IMG/VR virus record: IMGVR_UViG_3300046703_000335
Location: 88,336 to 152,335 of that record
Source: a virus
DNA length: 64,000 nucleotides
Direction: 5' to 3' (one strand)
In this document: in pieces, positions 40,601 to 49,905 of the stretch
Position numbering within the stretch: position 1 is the stretch's first letter
Layout of the letters: the number at the start of each line of letters is the position of its first letter
The notes under the pieces: model-generated
What the model was told of the DNA's origin: nothing
Database searches by the model: none
The model's input: the letters and a program-made list of their open reading frames with translations, nothing else
Made by a program: the position numbers and the translations under genes

Positions 40601-43600
40601 GTCTGTGTTTACTTCTAATCTTCTCTCATTAAGATTCCCAATAGGTATGAAGGAACTAACATCTACAGTAGCATATATAGTTTGATTCCCTGAAATACCT
40701 TCTCCTAACAATGCAGTGAGATGCGTATAATCCCATTTTCCTAAACCAAATGTATCCTGATTTTTAAGTATGGTGGTGAAAGGAAAAATAGTGCTTGAAA
40801 CAACAGAGGATATATTTGGGATAATAGAAGCAGCTAAATCATACAAATCATTTGTATCAGAATACTGAATGATAGTTTCTTTTTTTAGCTCATTACCAGA
40901 AGGATCAAATAAAAGTTCTTTTATAGAAATATTGTTCGATGTAATATATACATCAAATGTACCTATGCATCCAAGGGGAACTTTATAATTAATATCAAAA
41001 GCACCAACTGCTAAGGGGATATAACTTGGTAAATTTATGTATTGATCATCAGTACTCTTCAGTGCGTACTTATCAAAAGCATCATTAAGAATATCAATAA
41101 AGTTATTATCTACTGTTATATTAAAAGGCCTATCCCCAGATATATAGGATTCTATTCTCTTGATAGCCTCAAAAAGCAATCCAAAATTATCGTAATTTGC
41201 GTATTTTAGGGAAATCTCCTTAGTATTGAAATTATCAACTACTTCTTTAAAGTATATCTGATCAACAGCCACTTTAACCATAGCACTTCCGGTATGCTTA
41301 TACGGTGCTGTATATGTAAATTGAACTTGAGGTTGTGGTCCAGAAGTAGTTAATACTACTGGGATCTTACTGATTTTTACATACCCTGAATAAGTCTGGA
41401 CTTTTACCCCTGAATCAATTTCAGAATTCAAAAGTAATTCAAAGTTATCTACATTTTGTATTACTCCCTGAACCTGATATATATAGCTATTACCAATATT
41501 CAGGATAGTTCCTACTCTAATGTTATCCTTAAGATCTCCAGAAAATTTTAATCGTGATGTACTATGATCTACACCAATAAGGAGACTAACCATATCCAGC
41601 CATTCTGGTGAAGTACTTATATATTTATAAGGTGCTACCATATTTTCATTTATAGTACTGTATAAAGTTACTATAGTACCTTTATCGGGTACATACACAG
41701 TACTCTTTACCATACTTAAAAACATTCTACTACTTATTTTATTAATAAAGGCAATTAGCATACCATGCGCAAAATAAGTAGACAGATCAGCATCAGTTAT
41801 TGTAAACTCATTTTTTCCACTAAAGAGTTCTAAAAGTGTATATTTAAAAAGATCAGGAGTAGTATTAAATGTATACGGAAGATTTATAGGATTTTGATCT
41901 TCGAAAGGTATCAAAGTATCTGGACTCCAAGTACCCTTTCCGAGATAATATTCTTCTCTGTTAGCATGAGTTATGGTGAAAGGATTATATTCCGGAACAT
42001 CTATATATGGTATGCTTGCTTTGAATGTGGATTTGGTAGACTGAATAGCTTTTGCTAATGTATAAATATCTGAATAATCTTTGATTAAATATTTATAAGG
42101 CACAGGATTCTTAATACCAGAAATATATTCATCAAGAACTATTGAATCTTTTACAAAAAGTACTTTAGCACTCCCTTCAAATCCTATAGGGGATTCGTAT
42201 CTTAATGTAAATGCAGGCTGAGCTGTATCATTAAGAATAAGTTTTCTTGCCGGTAGAGTTGTAATTCCTTCCGTATAAACTGGGAGAATAGAATATTTTA
42301 TATTGGAAGTCAGAGAGGATCTGAGATTTGGGTAAATAGTTACAGTAGTTTTTGTGCCGTTAGTTGTTACCAAATTTATTGTGTATATCTCTTGATCATT
42401 AACCAATAATAACCCTTCTTTCTTCAAATTTGTATTTAAAAAAAGAGGACCTCCATCCAGAATTATAAACCCAGAGTCTATTGGTATGGTAGTATCTACT
42501 TTAACATCTTCTGACATAGTTTGCCAGGTAATTTGATCATCAAATATCGAGAACACAGGATCAATAGCTGTCTCAGAAAAAGTACCATAAATCTCTATTT
42601 TTGTAGTTTGATTATTAAAGGATACATTTCTTAAGACATAGTAATTTAATGATTGAGGGTCATTATTAGCCACCTGAAGAATAGTACCTGCTTTAAGAGA
42701 ATCTGTTTTATCATAACCCTCTATCAGAAATGAATCATCCCCCGCATTTATTACTGTAGATATAAGTAAAATTGGGGCATAGGGGAGGATATCTGATTCA
42801 TATGTATAAGATCCTACAACAATATCATCACTCGATAATGCTATACTGTTTACTGTGGAATCTAACTCTATCAATTTTTTGATGTCATCATATTTTGCAC
42901 CATTGACATCAAAAATTTTATTGGTCCCTTTTACTCCGATACTTAAGATATTCTCAGGAGTAATACTCCCTAAAAATTTATAGTTAGCGGTAATTTTATC
43001 ACTATCAAACAATATCTTTTTTGGTACAGATACTGAAGGATTATTAACTTTAAACAGCAATCTCTTGCTTCCAATATCATTTTGAGAAAAAGTAAATACA
43101 TCATCAATTATAGTATATGAATAGTTAATACTTTTATCTATACTACGAGCTATACAGTTTATCTGCGCCATAGGAGTATAAGAAGCTCGTATCTCAACAG
43201 TAATTTCCTCCGAGGGTAGCATATCAATATACCCTGTGATATATGACATATTAAAATCTATACCTTCAACAAGTATCCTTGTTAAAGTTACTTGACTTCC
43301 TGAATCACTTAGCTTATTATATTTTTTCGACAGTACTAAGGAATTAATTACTAATGGATAGCTATTAAGGCGTAAAGTCTTTAGTTCAACTTTCTCATCC
43401 TTTATATCATCACCTTCTACATAATAAGACAATAGAACGGTCTCATCAATCTTAGTAGGCTTACTAAGCGCAAATGCTCCCGATTCTGGATCAATAGTAA
43501 AGTCTATATCACGAAGCAAATTATTGGAATCTGTATCTTCATAATACACAGTGTAATCTATTCCTTTTAATCCCGATACTCCAGGAATAACCAAATTGTT

Positions 43601-44776
43601 GAAATCATTTACATTCTCCTTTTTAACTCCGGTTATTACACTAATACCATCCCATATGAGTTTTTTAGGATATGTTAAAGTATCTATTAAAGCTTCATGA
43701 TTACTGTGCTCAACAAAAGTAAGCATACCCGCACCATCATTAGACACATATTCTGAATTCTTTATTTTTTCCGATCCAGCTACTTTTATGGAAAAATCAT
43801 CTGTAGACAAAATATCCTGGACAGGTCTTACTACTACAGTATCCCCCTCTATTGTCTTTTTATCAATAGTAATATTACCATTAAATGTGGTACTTATCTT
43901 ACTGACTTGAACTTCATCTTCCATACTATCTAAAAATTTTATATAAGCAACTTTTCTCTCTTCATATGGAGGAATAGGGTATAAGATCTCTGAGCTATTT
44001 GTATAATTGATAAAATAATCTTTAACTTCTACCGCTTTTTTAGGCTCCTCACCATTTTTACCTATGAAAACTTGAAGACTACTATGTGGGTAGGGTATCG
44101 GACTCAAAGAGATATCAAAAACTGGTGAAGTATTATTAGCAACTAATGTCTTAGTAGTACTTAATACTGTAGCAATATCAGGCTTCTTCTTTGATGTACC
44201 ATTTTGAAATTTAAGAGTTACTCCAGTATCAAGATTAAAATTACCAGATGGAGCTATAACAGGATCAAGCATCTGTATACCAGTAATTCCCCACTCGCTA
44301 TTATCCTTGTTATATATAATATTAGTATCTGCATGCTCATATTTTACACTATCAAGATATATCTTTTCTATGGAACAGCTACCTGACTGCACATCTGGGT
44401 CAGAGTTATTTTCTTTTGTATACTTTTCAATAATGAAAATATTTGTTCCATCTATACCTGTTACAGTGTATGCAGTTCTATCAATGTCAAGTTTTATTTT
44501 ATCATTATGAGATAGATTCTGAGCTCCTGTATACTCTCTAATAACATCACTATTCTGAATAAATGTTCCATATCCACTAAGGTCATTGCCTATTAAGGAG
44601 GACTGAATCAAATATTCTTTATTTATCCCTGTTTCACCAGTCTTTACAGTAGGGTCATCACCGGGATTAACTTCTATAGTTCTTGTAGAAGATGCATTTT
44701 TAATACTGACACGCGCACCACGAACTACAGTATCGTCAAGATAAAGCGAATTTAAATTAAAAATTTCTGATCCCAT
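34571..44776 (-). CDS. Giant baseplate-type structural protein (3401 residues)
   Basis: This single open frame of 3401 codons encodes a mainly beta-rich protein with no enzyme motif noticed. It carries recurring domains. Three related units near residues 854-912, 1149-1209 and 1259-1319 start like FTLRYESPIGFEGSAKVLF, VQFTYTAPYKHTGSAMVKV and FDINYKVPLGCIGTFDVYI, and each ends in a helix rich in Leu/Ile. Later there are several segments of the type KTIxxLxxEI (for example YKTIFELSSEINN and YKTINNICSEISS). The gene lies between the spike and wedge genes, so a baseplate or long tail-fibre connector is likely. The start has GAAGGAAATATAATG. Its last 82 bases overlap a small gene in another frame. 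Exact function is unknown. Confidence 0.9.
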   Translation of the reverse strand: MGSEIFNLNSLYLDDTVVRGARVSIKNASSTRTIEVNPGDDPTVKTGETGINKEYLIQSSLIGNDLSGYGTFIQNSDVIREYTGAQNLSHNDKIKLDIDRTAYTVTGIDGTNIFIIEKYTKENNSDPDVQSGSCSIEKIYLDSVKYEHADTNIIYNKDNSEWGITGIQMLDPVIAPSGNFNLDTGVTLKFQNGTSKKKPDIATVLSTTKTLVANNTSPVFDISLSPIPYPHSSLQVFIGKNGEEPKKAVEVKDYFINYTNSSEILYPIPPYEERKVAYIKFLDSMEDEVQVSKISTTFNGNITIDKKTIEGDTVVVRPVQDILSTDDFSIKVAGSEKIKNSEYVSNDGAGMLTFVEHSNHEALIDTLTYPKKLIWDGISVITGVKKENVNDFNNLVIPGVSGLKGIDYTVYYEDTDSNNLLRDIDFTIDPESGAFALSKPTKIDETVLLSYYVEGDDIKDEKVELKTLRLNSYPLVINSLVLSKKYNKLSDSGSQVTLTRILVEGIDFNMSYITGYIDMLPSEEITVEIRASYTPMAQINCIARSIDKSINYSYTIIDDVFTFSQNDIGSKRLLFKVNNPSVSVPKKILFDSDKITANYKFLGSITPENILSIGVKGTNKIFDVNGAKYDDIKKLIELDSTVNSIALSSDDIVVGSYTYESDILPYAPILLISTVINAGDDSFLIEGYDKTDSLKAGTILQVANNDPQSLNYYVLRNVSFNNQTTKIEIYGTFSETAIDPVFSIFDDQITWQTMSEDVKVDTTIPIDSGFIILDGGPLFLNTNLKKEGLLLVNDQEIYTINLVTTNGTKTTVTIYPNLRSSLTSNIKYSILPVYTEGITTLPARKLILNDTAQPAFTLRYESPIGFEGSAKVLFVKDSIVLDEYISGIKNPVPYKYLIKDYSDIYTLAKAIQSTKSTFKASIPYIDVPEYNPFTITHANREEYYLGKGTWSPDTLIPFEDQNPINLPYTFNTTPDLFKYTLLELFSGKNEFTITDADLSTYFAHGMLIAFINKISSRMFLSMVKSTVYVPDKGTIVTLYSTINENMVAPYKYISTSPEWLDMVSLLIGVDHSTSRLKFSGDLKDNIRVGTILNIGNSYIYQVQGVIQNVDNFELLLNSEIDSGVKVQTYSGYVKISKIPVVLTTSGPQPQVQFTYTAPYKHTGSAMVKVAVDQIYFKEVVDNFNTKEISLKYANYDNFGLLFEAIKRIESYISGDRPFNITVDNNFIDILNDAFDKYALKSTDDQYINLPSYIPLAVGAFDINYKVPLGCIGTFDVYITSNNISIKELLFDPSGNELKKETIIQYSDTNDLYDLAASIIPNISSVVSSTIFPFTTILKNQDTFGLGKWDYTHLTALLGEGISGNQTIYATVDVSSFIPIGNLNERRLEVNTDYAITNGVVELTTPVASLDRYILNYMGLDNLFENEGDPITCSCRFVTALPIGYRLDVYFEYQNIDQFYIQKLTERSFSEIVTVPQIEQLIEQKAAVGGQGNDSGATNNSTPNYGGGVADIYYLLQDEYIKKQLYLRFFKWYKQRLRGLSAEMQLGLGFKFGHSNAVGKVNDYYSIEDQYVETEDYTLTKDIDIAQINNGFSEYFPIGYSDQAPDYYHRFEKGFLSFNEVYCCNVTYKNDKNKIITVGVIKSERPYWNRTSDLSFTIWKDDSIATNNKLVDDYVVNVPIADRSFTPNNYTFLRVVNVGDKVIIEDFKNTYTISSIESPDNKTYEYILTNKPFSDKGIKTYNIVDKQVQTSENPNTFGLLPLDTFVDALSPEGYRIVITRQDKEDFPMFDDYGSLGATAYGDAVERLANNTRRIRKPFSAALVKLLFPFIKESTKNFKVLIKRDSEKDWEELGTVDLSKLTFKEERNIDDVLDALRYDFTEKAKIPMPLPAPPIIIYDIKEDTSKGFFRYFYLSLENIYDAESKDGYYQGIVIRAKDRDWIFKFADGGEEPIIGDYGYNEEKVYENFYDPENIYKRLLLEKQAWQTEELIVRDLYSYNDKIARAFDNGDLNRKNSKYQDYLAMPDGGTTSGISDILRVRILTYEKQLRFLVDTAGPVFRTLYPDLVHAENNASPEIATTYNQTLYAWNLYNTFYSKLLFYYNLNENNNYNWKNNYIRWVMSIEQGILYQQLVRQMYDTNSKVMTVGLVEIPIIKMSLADQSVYTVVSPLVTVSSNYDGKYIKIIFDLIRKDNPNQIVPGIAWVFYLYDKIDIGGIPTISYKTINNICSEISSHSYEGIKLFLTDNVFTYTENDVLSKTVLLSNQPIDSINGLQLVSTNVADHRASDPRVLFLNKNVEDRIYTHEIRELPGFNISYLGNYYLLKYGTPGLSITLNDPYNKANFRYGVFFDNTGGKVLTLAYDFNEETFYSTFKLYIIGSNSNAYKTIFELSSEINNTYLFHSTVPTANRSRTSDLFISTSDYVSAKEFFAIPYISTNNIYSSVDKNTDQFYYRIYTDSAKIKKLDIIFYNLIVDGKVIYKDTTISDIFTFSFQKIDGSFKTLAEICDEINSFIYLGENLLSASSVYEAEPKSGLTTSYILTNVNILPVGFDWVTTVYVDTYIEAISGKDSNSRTISSIKNAVFSFPMYTSNGNPNKAAIEGIPVSGKWNVINNREIIELSCIDGFEWSVSFSDFDSGDYKSYMTPQEILDLIDNNKPITEEQYNQIKVVEDSPVVGALKELILTRINGSESNSATYNLRKYSTINELVEAIVLTKFNASGEVDDNGNRAFFTAKLIGNSEVEGKYKSSEFETAFVPIIKSFTVDMSDGTVLYKNNQLIGWKLNNIILKGNIKHRINIKEERYSYGETHKFTIGDPEAAYIDTLSNVPQGFRKDIIAFDIYSWDYNAQYEVKDNWLYFKSSSVDFIKASDLGQPVKTLGYGLPLAGSGHAMAPDKESIADLVNRINNNNIVNKWFYANLKFTREDKFNPGYFEYSYLPNFHANVPLSITDNIMLKDENVLQIKPASNYQFTASNITVDDGTDTLSASCDWNLNYKYERTFFFNEISNRTIDGLTNSINAALAPEIADSLVEAVLDPGSHGLSGSMSKYLLPSFFDRIVSTVGTNLSMYIGAQRYTAIQIKIRHLSGSNYTVNNVTYVIPRTRDRIIIKYDIAYRGTYTLPAYSLAGINIGFLSDFLRSIKPYPDAIFTPLFNSTVLSDSYRYYASDRLLNLSSSINVDGTYLGARLHDIVAFKVLNMTPKATINVSDSNITVISFNTYTKALSSNTDLHAFINSIKGNYSTGFLFCDVLPIEISSVDTGRLNSEGYSLVSNNTPAHVYFGILGDIKFVQISDHNLHIQYNYIKERLGMPWRDSQGNLMYDYYTPENYNENNPTAIDLNNFLGYLRTGRYNQIKSSVINEAIVSNKYLWLYMKFHKEFGCDQRANMLKNAIEKGNLDIETLGQIS

Positions 44777-44786
44777 TATATTTCCT

Positions 44787-45404
44787 TCAATTTATCTTAG
44801 TAAACAATGAGGGTATCCCTATTACTGCCACAGGACCTACTGGAGGAACCGGGGCTATAACACCAGTCACTATGACCGTAAAATGTACTGAAGATTTAAG
44901 ATGATTAACAATACCAAAAGATATTGATTCACATAAATTAGCTGCATCTCTTCCTGTTAGTTGCTTAGATACCATTAATGAGTACATCAGGTTAGATAAT
45001 GTACTAACATTAACAGCTGTAAAACTCCCTATGCCACCACCAAGTGCTATACCCGCAGCAGTGCCCGATAATACCATCCCCATAAGAATTTGAGACAAAC
45101 CATTTGATATTGAATCAAATAATTTTTTTATATCTCGCCCATTTAATCTTTTAGAAGCGGCTTTACTTAACATTAAACCACTCATAACTGTGGGAACTAA
45201 TCCAGTTACAGCCATACTATTTATATTACCTATAGGACCTGCAGTTCCATTAAGTGTACAAGAAACTAAATTAGGTGTTACAAGATAAGTCGCTACAGAA
45301 GTACTCACGGCATCCACTAATTTAATAGCATCCCTTCCTGTTAACCTATTTAAGGATAGGAACCCCTGTATTGATGATGATATTGCTTTAGATACTACTG
45401 GCAT
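44787..45404 (-). CDS. Small virion protein with three internal repeats
   Basis: The 205-residue protein is not recognised as a known family. It holds three related units of about 64 residues, each with an S-x-x-L-[TN]GRD motif and a following amphipathic helix: NRLTGRDAIKLVDAVSTSVA (about 19-38), KRLNGRDIKKLFDSISNGL (about 85-103) and KQLTGRDAANLCESISFGIV (about 147-166). Gly/Pro/Val-rich stretches such as GPIGN, GGGIGS and PVPPVGPVAVIG link them. Its start overlaps the spike stop (TAATG), so it is probably translated together with the spike. A protein with three like units next to a trimeric spike could sit as a pseudo-threefold adaptor; this is speculation. Confidence 0.8.
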   Translation of the reverse strand: MPVVSKAISSSIQGFLSLNRLTGRDAIKLVDAVSTSVATYLVTPNLVSCTLNGTAGPIGNINSMAVTGLVPTVMSGLMLSKAASKRLNGRDIKKLFDSISNGLSQILMGMVLSGTAAGIALGGGIGSFTAVNVSTLSNLMYSLMVSKQLTGRDAANLCESISFGIVNHLKSSVHFTVIVTGVIAPVPPVGPVAVIGIPSLFTKIN

Positions 45405-47422
45405 TACATGCTAGCCTTTGCAGTAGAAGAGCCCTTTAAGGGTGCACCCGTAATATAATCATTATGAGTGCGACTAGTTATAATACCCCCCAGGTTACCC
45501 AATCTACCATTCAAGTTTATCGATCCCCCAGTTATATTAATAGTTGCTGCCTTAGAAGTTTCAATTCCAATATTCAAACTTGCTCCTATAGTAGCTCTAC
45601 CTGCTCTTGTACTGAGACCAACATTACCTGAAGTAGTACTAAGAGTAACATTTCCTGCTCTTGTATTCGCGGTAAAGTTACCCGAATTAGTAGTAAAGCT
45701 ACGATTTCCTACTCCTGTAATTTCTTCTTGGATACTACCTGTCAAAATCTTTAACTTCTTATTACCAACATTAGTAATCTCTTCCAGAATATCACCCCTG
45801 ATAGATTTTATAGTTAGTTCAGAATTTCCGCTATTAATAAAGGTTTTTCGATTACCAAAACTCTCATTTTTTTCTTTAGTAACTTTTTCAGTAAAAGCAT
45901 CTCCAACTATAACATTATATCCTGATCCAATACTAATAGTAGATGCTCCACTTACTCTTTCTACCCGGGCACCCTTTACTGCTAATTTATCTGAACCATT
46001 GATTATGGTTTCACGAGTGGATTCCACTTCCACACGCTCATTACCACCAATCTTTTCAATCTTATAATACTTCCTGACACTATCTAATTTTTTATCTTTT
46101 TTATCGAAGTCATATAAATCGGGTGATAATTCAGATCCATACATAAAAAATACAGAGCTACTTGTTCTAATGTCCATACTTCGATTACTATAAGGGTTAC
46201 CATCACGCTCATTATGTGATCCAATCTGCCACCTTATACCTCCGACAGTATCTAAATCCCATGAATTAGCATACCGAGAATCCTGTCCCCATACTTCCTT
46301 CTTACTCCCACGAGCAAGAATGGACATTGACCTACCTTTACCTAATCCTCCGCCTGTAGCAGCAGGAAGATGTTGAAAGAAGTGCCCTTCTTTATCTATA
46401 CCTAAGTATGCCCCTAATGAAGGACTGGTTTTATTTGGCTTAAATAGAGTAATAGCAGAAGCAAAATTATCTATACCGTCCCCGGACACTGGCTCAAATG
46501 AAAAATTTCCTGAATTATCATCGGGATCTGTAAAAAGAACAGGCCTTAAAACTCTACCATAATTCCCATTATTTGGATTATTACCTATAAAGTTACCTAA
46601 TGAAAATATAGCAACAGGTTTTCGAATAGTTTTATTAGAACTATAGTTAACATCATTTATAGGTTTTACTCCAAAATCCCTATCATCTACTTCAAGAAGA
46701 TATTCCACTAAATATGGGTCAGAGGCCCCATCAGAATTCTGAGGTCTTATTACGAAAGTGTCTTTACCATTAACTCTTACATCCTTAAAAGCATTAGGTA
46801 TCTCATCAATCTCAATAGGACTTATGCTGTTACGCCGGACTATCCCAGCATTTCTCCAGATACCACTACTAAACACATAATTGTTAAGAGAAGTATTAAT
46901 GATAGAATTATCTTCAGGTCTTAATACAAAGCTATTTCCACAACTATCATCCACTTTAAAGTAATCACCCAATAAAACTTCTATACCTTCAGTAGAACAT
47001 AATGATACCCAGCCTTCCTTTAATTTTCTCATACGGAAAAAAAGTTCATTCTTTTCCTGAATTTTTACATCATCGGACCATACTTCCACATTTCTATTTT
47101 CTAATCCAAGTACGTAATTTGGTAAATAAGTTATTGGAAAATAATCTCCTGATTGACGTGCCACTAAAATAATTGAACCCTCTTCTGGGGTAGCTTGTAT
47201 AAAGCTATGGGTTCCTGAAAAAGGCTGGGAAATATCAATTATTATACCTGACCCATACCCCTTTCTAAAGTCAACGTACATTTTTTGTCTATCAACATCA
47301 ACTTTTTTTACATCCCCAATTAAAAAAGTTAAATCTTCTTGACCCCTGGCACTTGGAGAGGGTATCTCATTAGGAGCTATTTTTCTACCGGGTAAGTTAA
47401 AGTACCCTTTAGATGTTCTCAT
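45404..47422 (-). CDS. Baseplate central spike protein (gp5 / gpV type, no lysozyme domain)
   Basis: The 672-residue protein has an N-terminal OB-fold-like part (about 30-110, with GDVKKVDVDRQKMYVDFRKG and a later GSIILVARQSGDYFPITYL). A central part has no lysozyme motif. A C-terminal region of repeated short strands (about 465-650) carries GNKKLKILTGSIQEEITGVG, GNFTANTRAGNVTLSTTSGN and related units, the signature of a trimeric beta-helical needle. The end, SRTHNDYITGAPLKGSS, resembles gpV-type tips. The spike would pierce the outer envelope. Unlike T4 gp5 it carries no lysozyme. It starts two bases after the hub stop and ends in a TAATG overlap with the next gene. Confidence 0.87.
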   Translation of the reverse strand: MRTSKGYFNLPGRKIAPNEIPSPSARGQEDLTFLIGDVKKVDVDRQKMYVDFRKGYGSGIIIDISQPFSGTHSFIQATPEEGSIILVARQSGDYFPITYLPNYVLGLENRNVEVWSDDVKIQEKNELFFRMRKLKEGWVSLCSTEGIEVLLGDYFKVDDSCGNSFVLRPEDNSIINTSLNNYVFSSGIWRNAGIVRRNSISPIEIDEIPNAFKDVRVNGKDTFVIRPQNSDGASDPYLVEYLLEVDDRDFGVKPINDVNYSSNKTIRKPVAIFSLGNFIGNNPNNGNYGRVLRPVLFTDPDDNSGNFSFEPVSGDGIDNFASAITLFKPNKTSPSLGAYLGIDKEGHFFQHLPAATGGGLGKGRSMSILARGSKKEVWGQDSRYANSWDLDTVGGIRWQIGSHNERDGNPYSNRSMDIRTSSSVFFMYGSELSPDLYDFDKKDKKLDSVRKYYKIEKIGGNERVEVESTRETIINGSDKLAVKGARVERVSGASTISIGSGYNVIVGDAFTEKVTKEKNESFGNRKTFINSGNSELTIKSIRGDILEEITNVGNKKLKILTGSIQEEITGVGNRSFTTNSGNFTANTRAGNVTLSTTSGNVGLSTRAGRATIGASLNIGIETSKAATINITGGSINLNGRLGNLGGIITSRTHNDYITGAPLKGSSTAKASM

Positions 47423-47424
47423 AT

Positions 47425-49881
47425 CTACCCACTATATGTTGAATATTTTTGATTATCTTCTAATAGACTTTCATCTACCGTACTAATTGGAACATCCATT
47501 AATATCTTTGTGGCATTATCCACATTATTAATCGCAGCTATCCCTGTTTTATTATTCATACTTTCATAAAAATAAGGATTAGACTGTGAATTTTGTTGCT
47601 GCTTTACATCCTCAAGTGTACTATAGATATTATCCATTTTATCTTTAGACTTTTGAATAGTAACTTCTTCTTGTTCATTAGTTGCAGTAGGATTACTAGC
47701 TACGCTATTCTGTATATCATTATTAGCCTCACTACTAACTCCATAAGATGTTGCTTCACGTATCCCTGAGCTATTTAATATGGAGCTCACTTCCTGATCT
47801 TTTACATCAATAAAGTTTGTAGTATCTCGCATCTTACCATCTTTTGTAATTACAAGATTAGCTCCGTAAGGAAAAGCACCCATATGTCGGTACCCAAGCT
47901 TATCCGTAAATGGGACACTTTCATCAGTTAGCATAACAAGTTCATTAGAAGTATATGTAGCCCCATCACCAGCATCTTTAATTTGATCCTGAGTCCTCTG
48001 TTTTACATTAGCTCGATCGATTTTCCATAACCCCAATAACCCCGGGCCATCATAAACTCCATTTTGAGCTGATATTAATTGTTTTTTCCAATCATTTATA
48101 GTTTTATCTAAATCTTTAGGCTGCTTGCCTTTTTCAGATATAGCACTAATTTTATCTTTTAATGCTGCAGTATTTATATTTCCGTCATTTATCAACTTAG
48201 CTATCTCAGCTTCTCTATCTCGCAGCACACAAGAATAGAGTACATCCCCTAGCTGAGATCCTGGCACACCACTATTACCATCATCAAAAACTTTTTCTCT
48301 TCTAAATTGTAAGGTTAACTCAGTGACTGCAGAAGAACCATATGTAAAATTATGATTAATACCGGTTACATAATAAAAAGTATCTATATGCTCAAGATAC
48401 ACTGGATAACCAAGTCTCATCTCTGGTCTTAACGGGATAGAAACACTCCCAGTATATGCCTGACCATTCTTTCTAGCCATCTCAGCCACAGCTATCATTT
48501 TAAGCTGTTTTGCGTTCATACCGTATGGCACGTTAAGCTGTTCTGATCTTATCCCATATCTTTTAATTGAATCAAAATCAGCGTGAAAACCTATAGCCTC
48601 AAGGGAAGGCAGTGATTGATATAAAGGACCAGTAACAGTTAGGTAATTTATAATTGAATTTGAATCAAAAGAAGAATTATAGTTAATAATCTCATCCGGC
48701 CCTACACGATAGTATGGTACTTTACCTGAAGCTACATCAAGATTATAAAAAGGTGGCTTAAATACTATCTCCCCATTAGTATCTACAAAAAATTCCATGA
48801 AAACTTTTTCGCATATAGTTGTAGCTATTTCCAATTTTGAATAAATTGTAGGTTCAGCACCCGAGCCAAATAATTCAAACATACCATAGGGTTGAACTCT
48901 TGCCAATATCCCAAAATCTAAATCTAATTTTGCTCTTCTATCTGCTTGCTGACCCAGTGATGCTTCTTTAGGATCAAGAAAAGACAGCATTGAATCACTG
49001 ACAGTCTTAAAGTCTATGGGACCCCGTAATCCATACATTCTCAGAGGGATTTTTTCTAATTGTTTTCTTATAAGATCGGGATTATCATCCGCAGATACTC
49101 CCAAACCAAAACGATCATTCCAGTAATCTATAACAAGGCTTGATAAAGGGCCAAAAGTATCTCTTGTAGGAATCAATGAATCAGGAAAAATGCCAGTCTG
49201 TGACCATTTAGGAAATATAAAATTATAATGCAAAGCAGAACCATTAGTAGCATGCTGAGCAAAAAAGGAATCTACAAATAAAGAGTATATTATCTCCCAT
49301 GCAGACATTTTTTCAAATGTTGAAGGAAATCTTATTTGTGGGGCTCCTCCAAAAAAGGCATCCTGAACACTTGGATTTAGTGTGATTTTCTGGTATTTCC
49401 ACCAGCATAAAAAATCTTCACAAGTAATACTTATAGTATAATTACCATCAGAATAACTTTCTTGTACATTAGTTATCATACCCCAGAATACTGGATAGTA
49501 TCTCGGTACATAGTTATACTCTGGTTCAAGAAATCTACCTTTCATGTATATTTTTACTTCCATCATAGGCATAAAAAATGGCACTCTTGTTCCATTTGGT
49601 AGAGTTATATAATAATCCTCATGTATTCCTTTATATATAGGTGCTATAACTTCAATAGTCGCTCTGGATGCTCCGGGGGGAGATATTGCTGCACTGACAT
49701 TAATAGAAGATATTCCTCCCCTTATATCGATACTTTGAGTTGATTTAGCCTCCATTGGAGATAATACTCTTGATGTCAAAGCTCCATTTATGATAACAAA
49801 TGCATCTGGAGCTATCTTTAGAACATTTCTTCGATAATTAAACTCATCAAGAGTAAACAATCCTGATTGAACATTTGCCAT
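47425..49881 (-). CDS. Baseplate hub protein (gp27 / gpD type)
   Basis: The 818-residue protein has the pattern of hub proteins that hold the spike. An early beta region (GISSINVSAAISPPGASRAT, about 55-75) is followed by FWGMITNVQESYSDGNYTIS (about 132-151) with a Trp-rich end, and a later domain with RLGYPVYLEHIDTFYYVTGI and HNFTYGSSAVTELTLQFRRE (about 489-529), which is how the second tube-like domain of gp27/gpD proteins usually reads. About 280 more residues form a charged, helical and probably flexible C-terminal extension, which is unusual. The place directly before the spike gene agrees. The start has GGAATTAACATAATG. The assignment is by pattern and synteny. Confidence 0.82.
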   Translation of the reverse strand: MANVQSGLFTLDEFNYRRNVLKIAPDAFVIINGALTSRVLSPMEAKSTQSIDIRGGISSINVSAAISPPGASRATIEVIAPIYKGIHEDYYITLPNGTRVPFFMPMMEVKIYMKGRFLEPEYNYVPRYYPVFWGMITNVQESYSDGNYTISITCEDFLCWWKYQKITLNPSVQDAFFGGAPQIRFPSTFEKMSAWEIIYSLFVDSFFAQHATNGSALHYNFIFPKWSQTGIFPDSLIPTRDTFGPLSSLVIDYWNDRFGLGVSADDNPDLIRKQLEKIPLRMYGLRGPIDFKTVSDSMLSFLDPKEASLGQQADRRAKLDLDFGILARVQPYGMFELFGSGAEPTIYSKLEIATTICEKVFMEFFVDTNGEIVFKPPFYNLDVASGKVPYYRVGPDEIINYNSSFDSNSIINYLTVTGPLYQSLPSLEAIGFHADFDSIKRYGIRSEQLNVPYGMNAKQLKMIAVAEMARKNGQAYTGSVSIPLRPEMRLGYPVYLEHIDTFYYVTGINHNFTYGSSAVTELTLQFRREKVFDDGNSGVPGSQLGDVLYSCVLRDREAEIAKLINDGNINTAALKDKISAISEKGKQPKDLDKTINDWKKQLISAQNGVYDGPGLLGLWKIDRANVKQRTQDQIKDAGDGATYTSNELVMLTDESVPFTDKLGYRHMGAFPYGANLVITKDGKMRDTTNFIDVKDQEVSSILNSSGIREATSYGVSSEANNDIQNSVASNPTATNEQEEVTIQKSKDKMDNIYSTLEDVKQQQNSQSNPYFYESMNNKTGIAAINNVDNATKILMDVPISTVDESLLEDNQKYSTYSG

Positions 49882-49905
49882 TATGTTAATTCCTTAAAAT
49901 TATCA

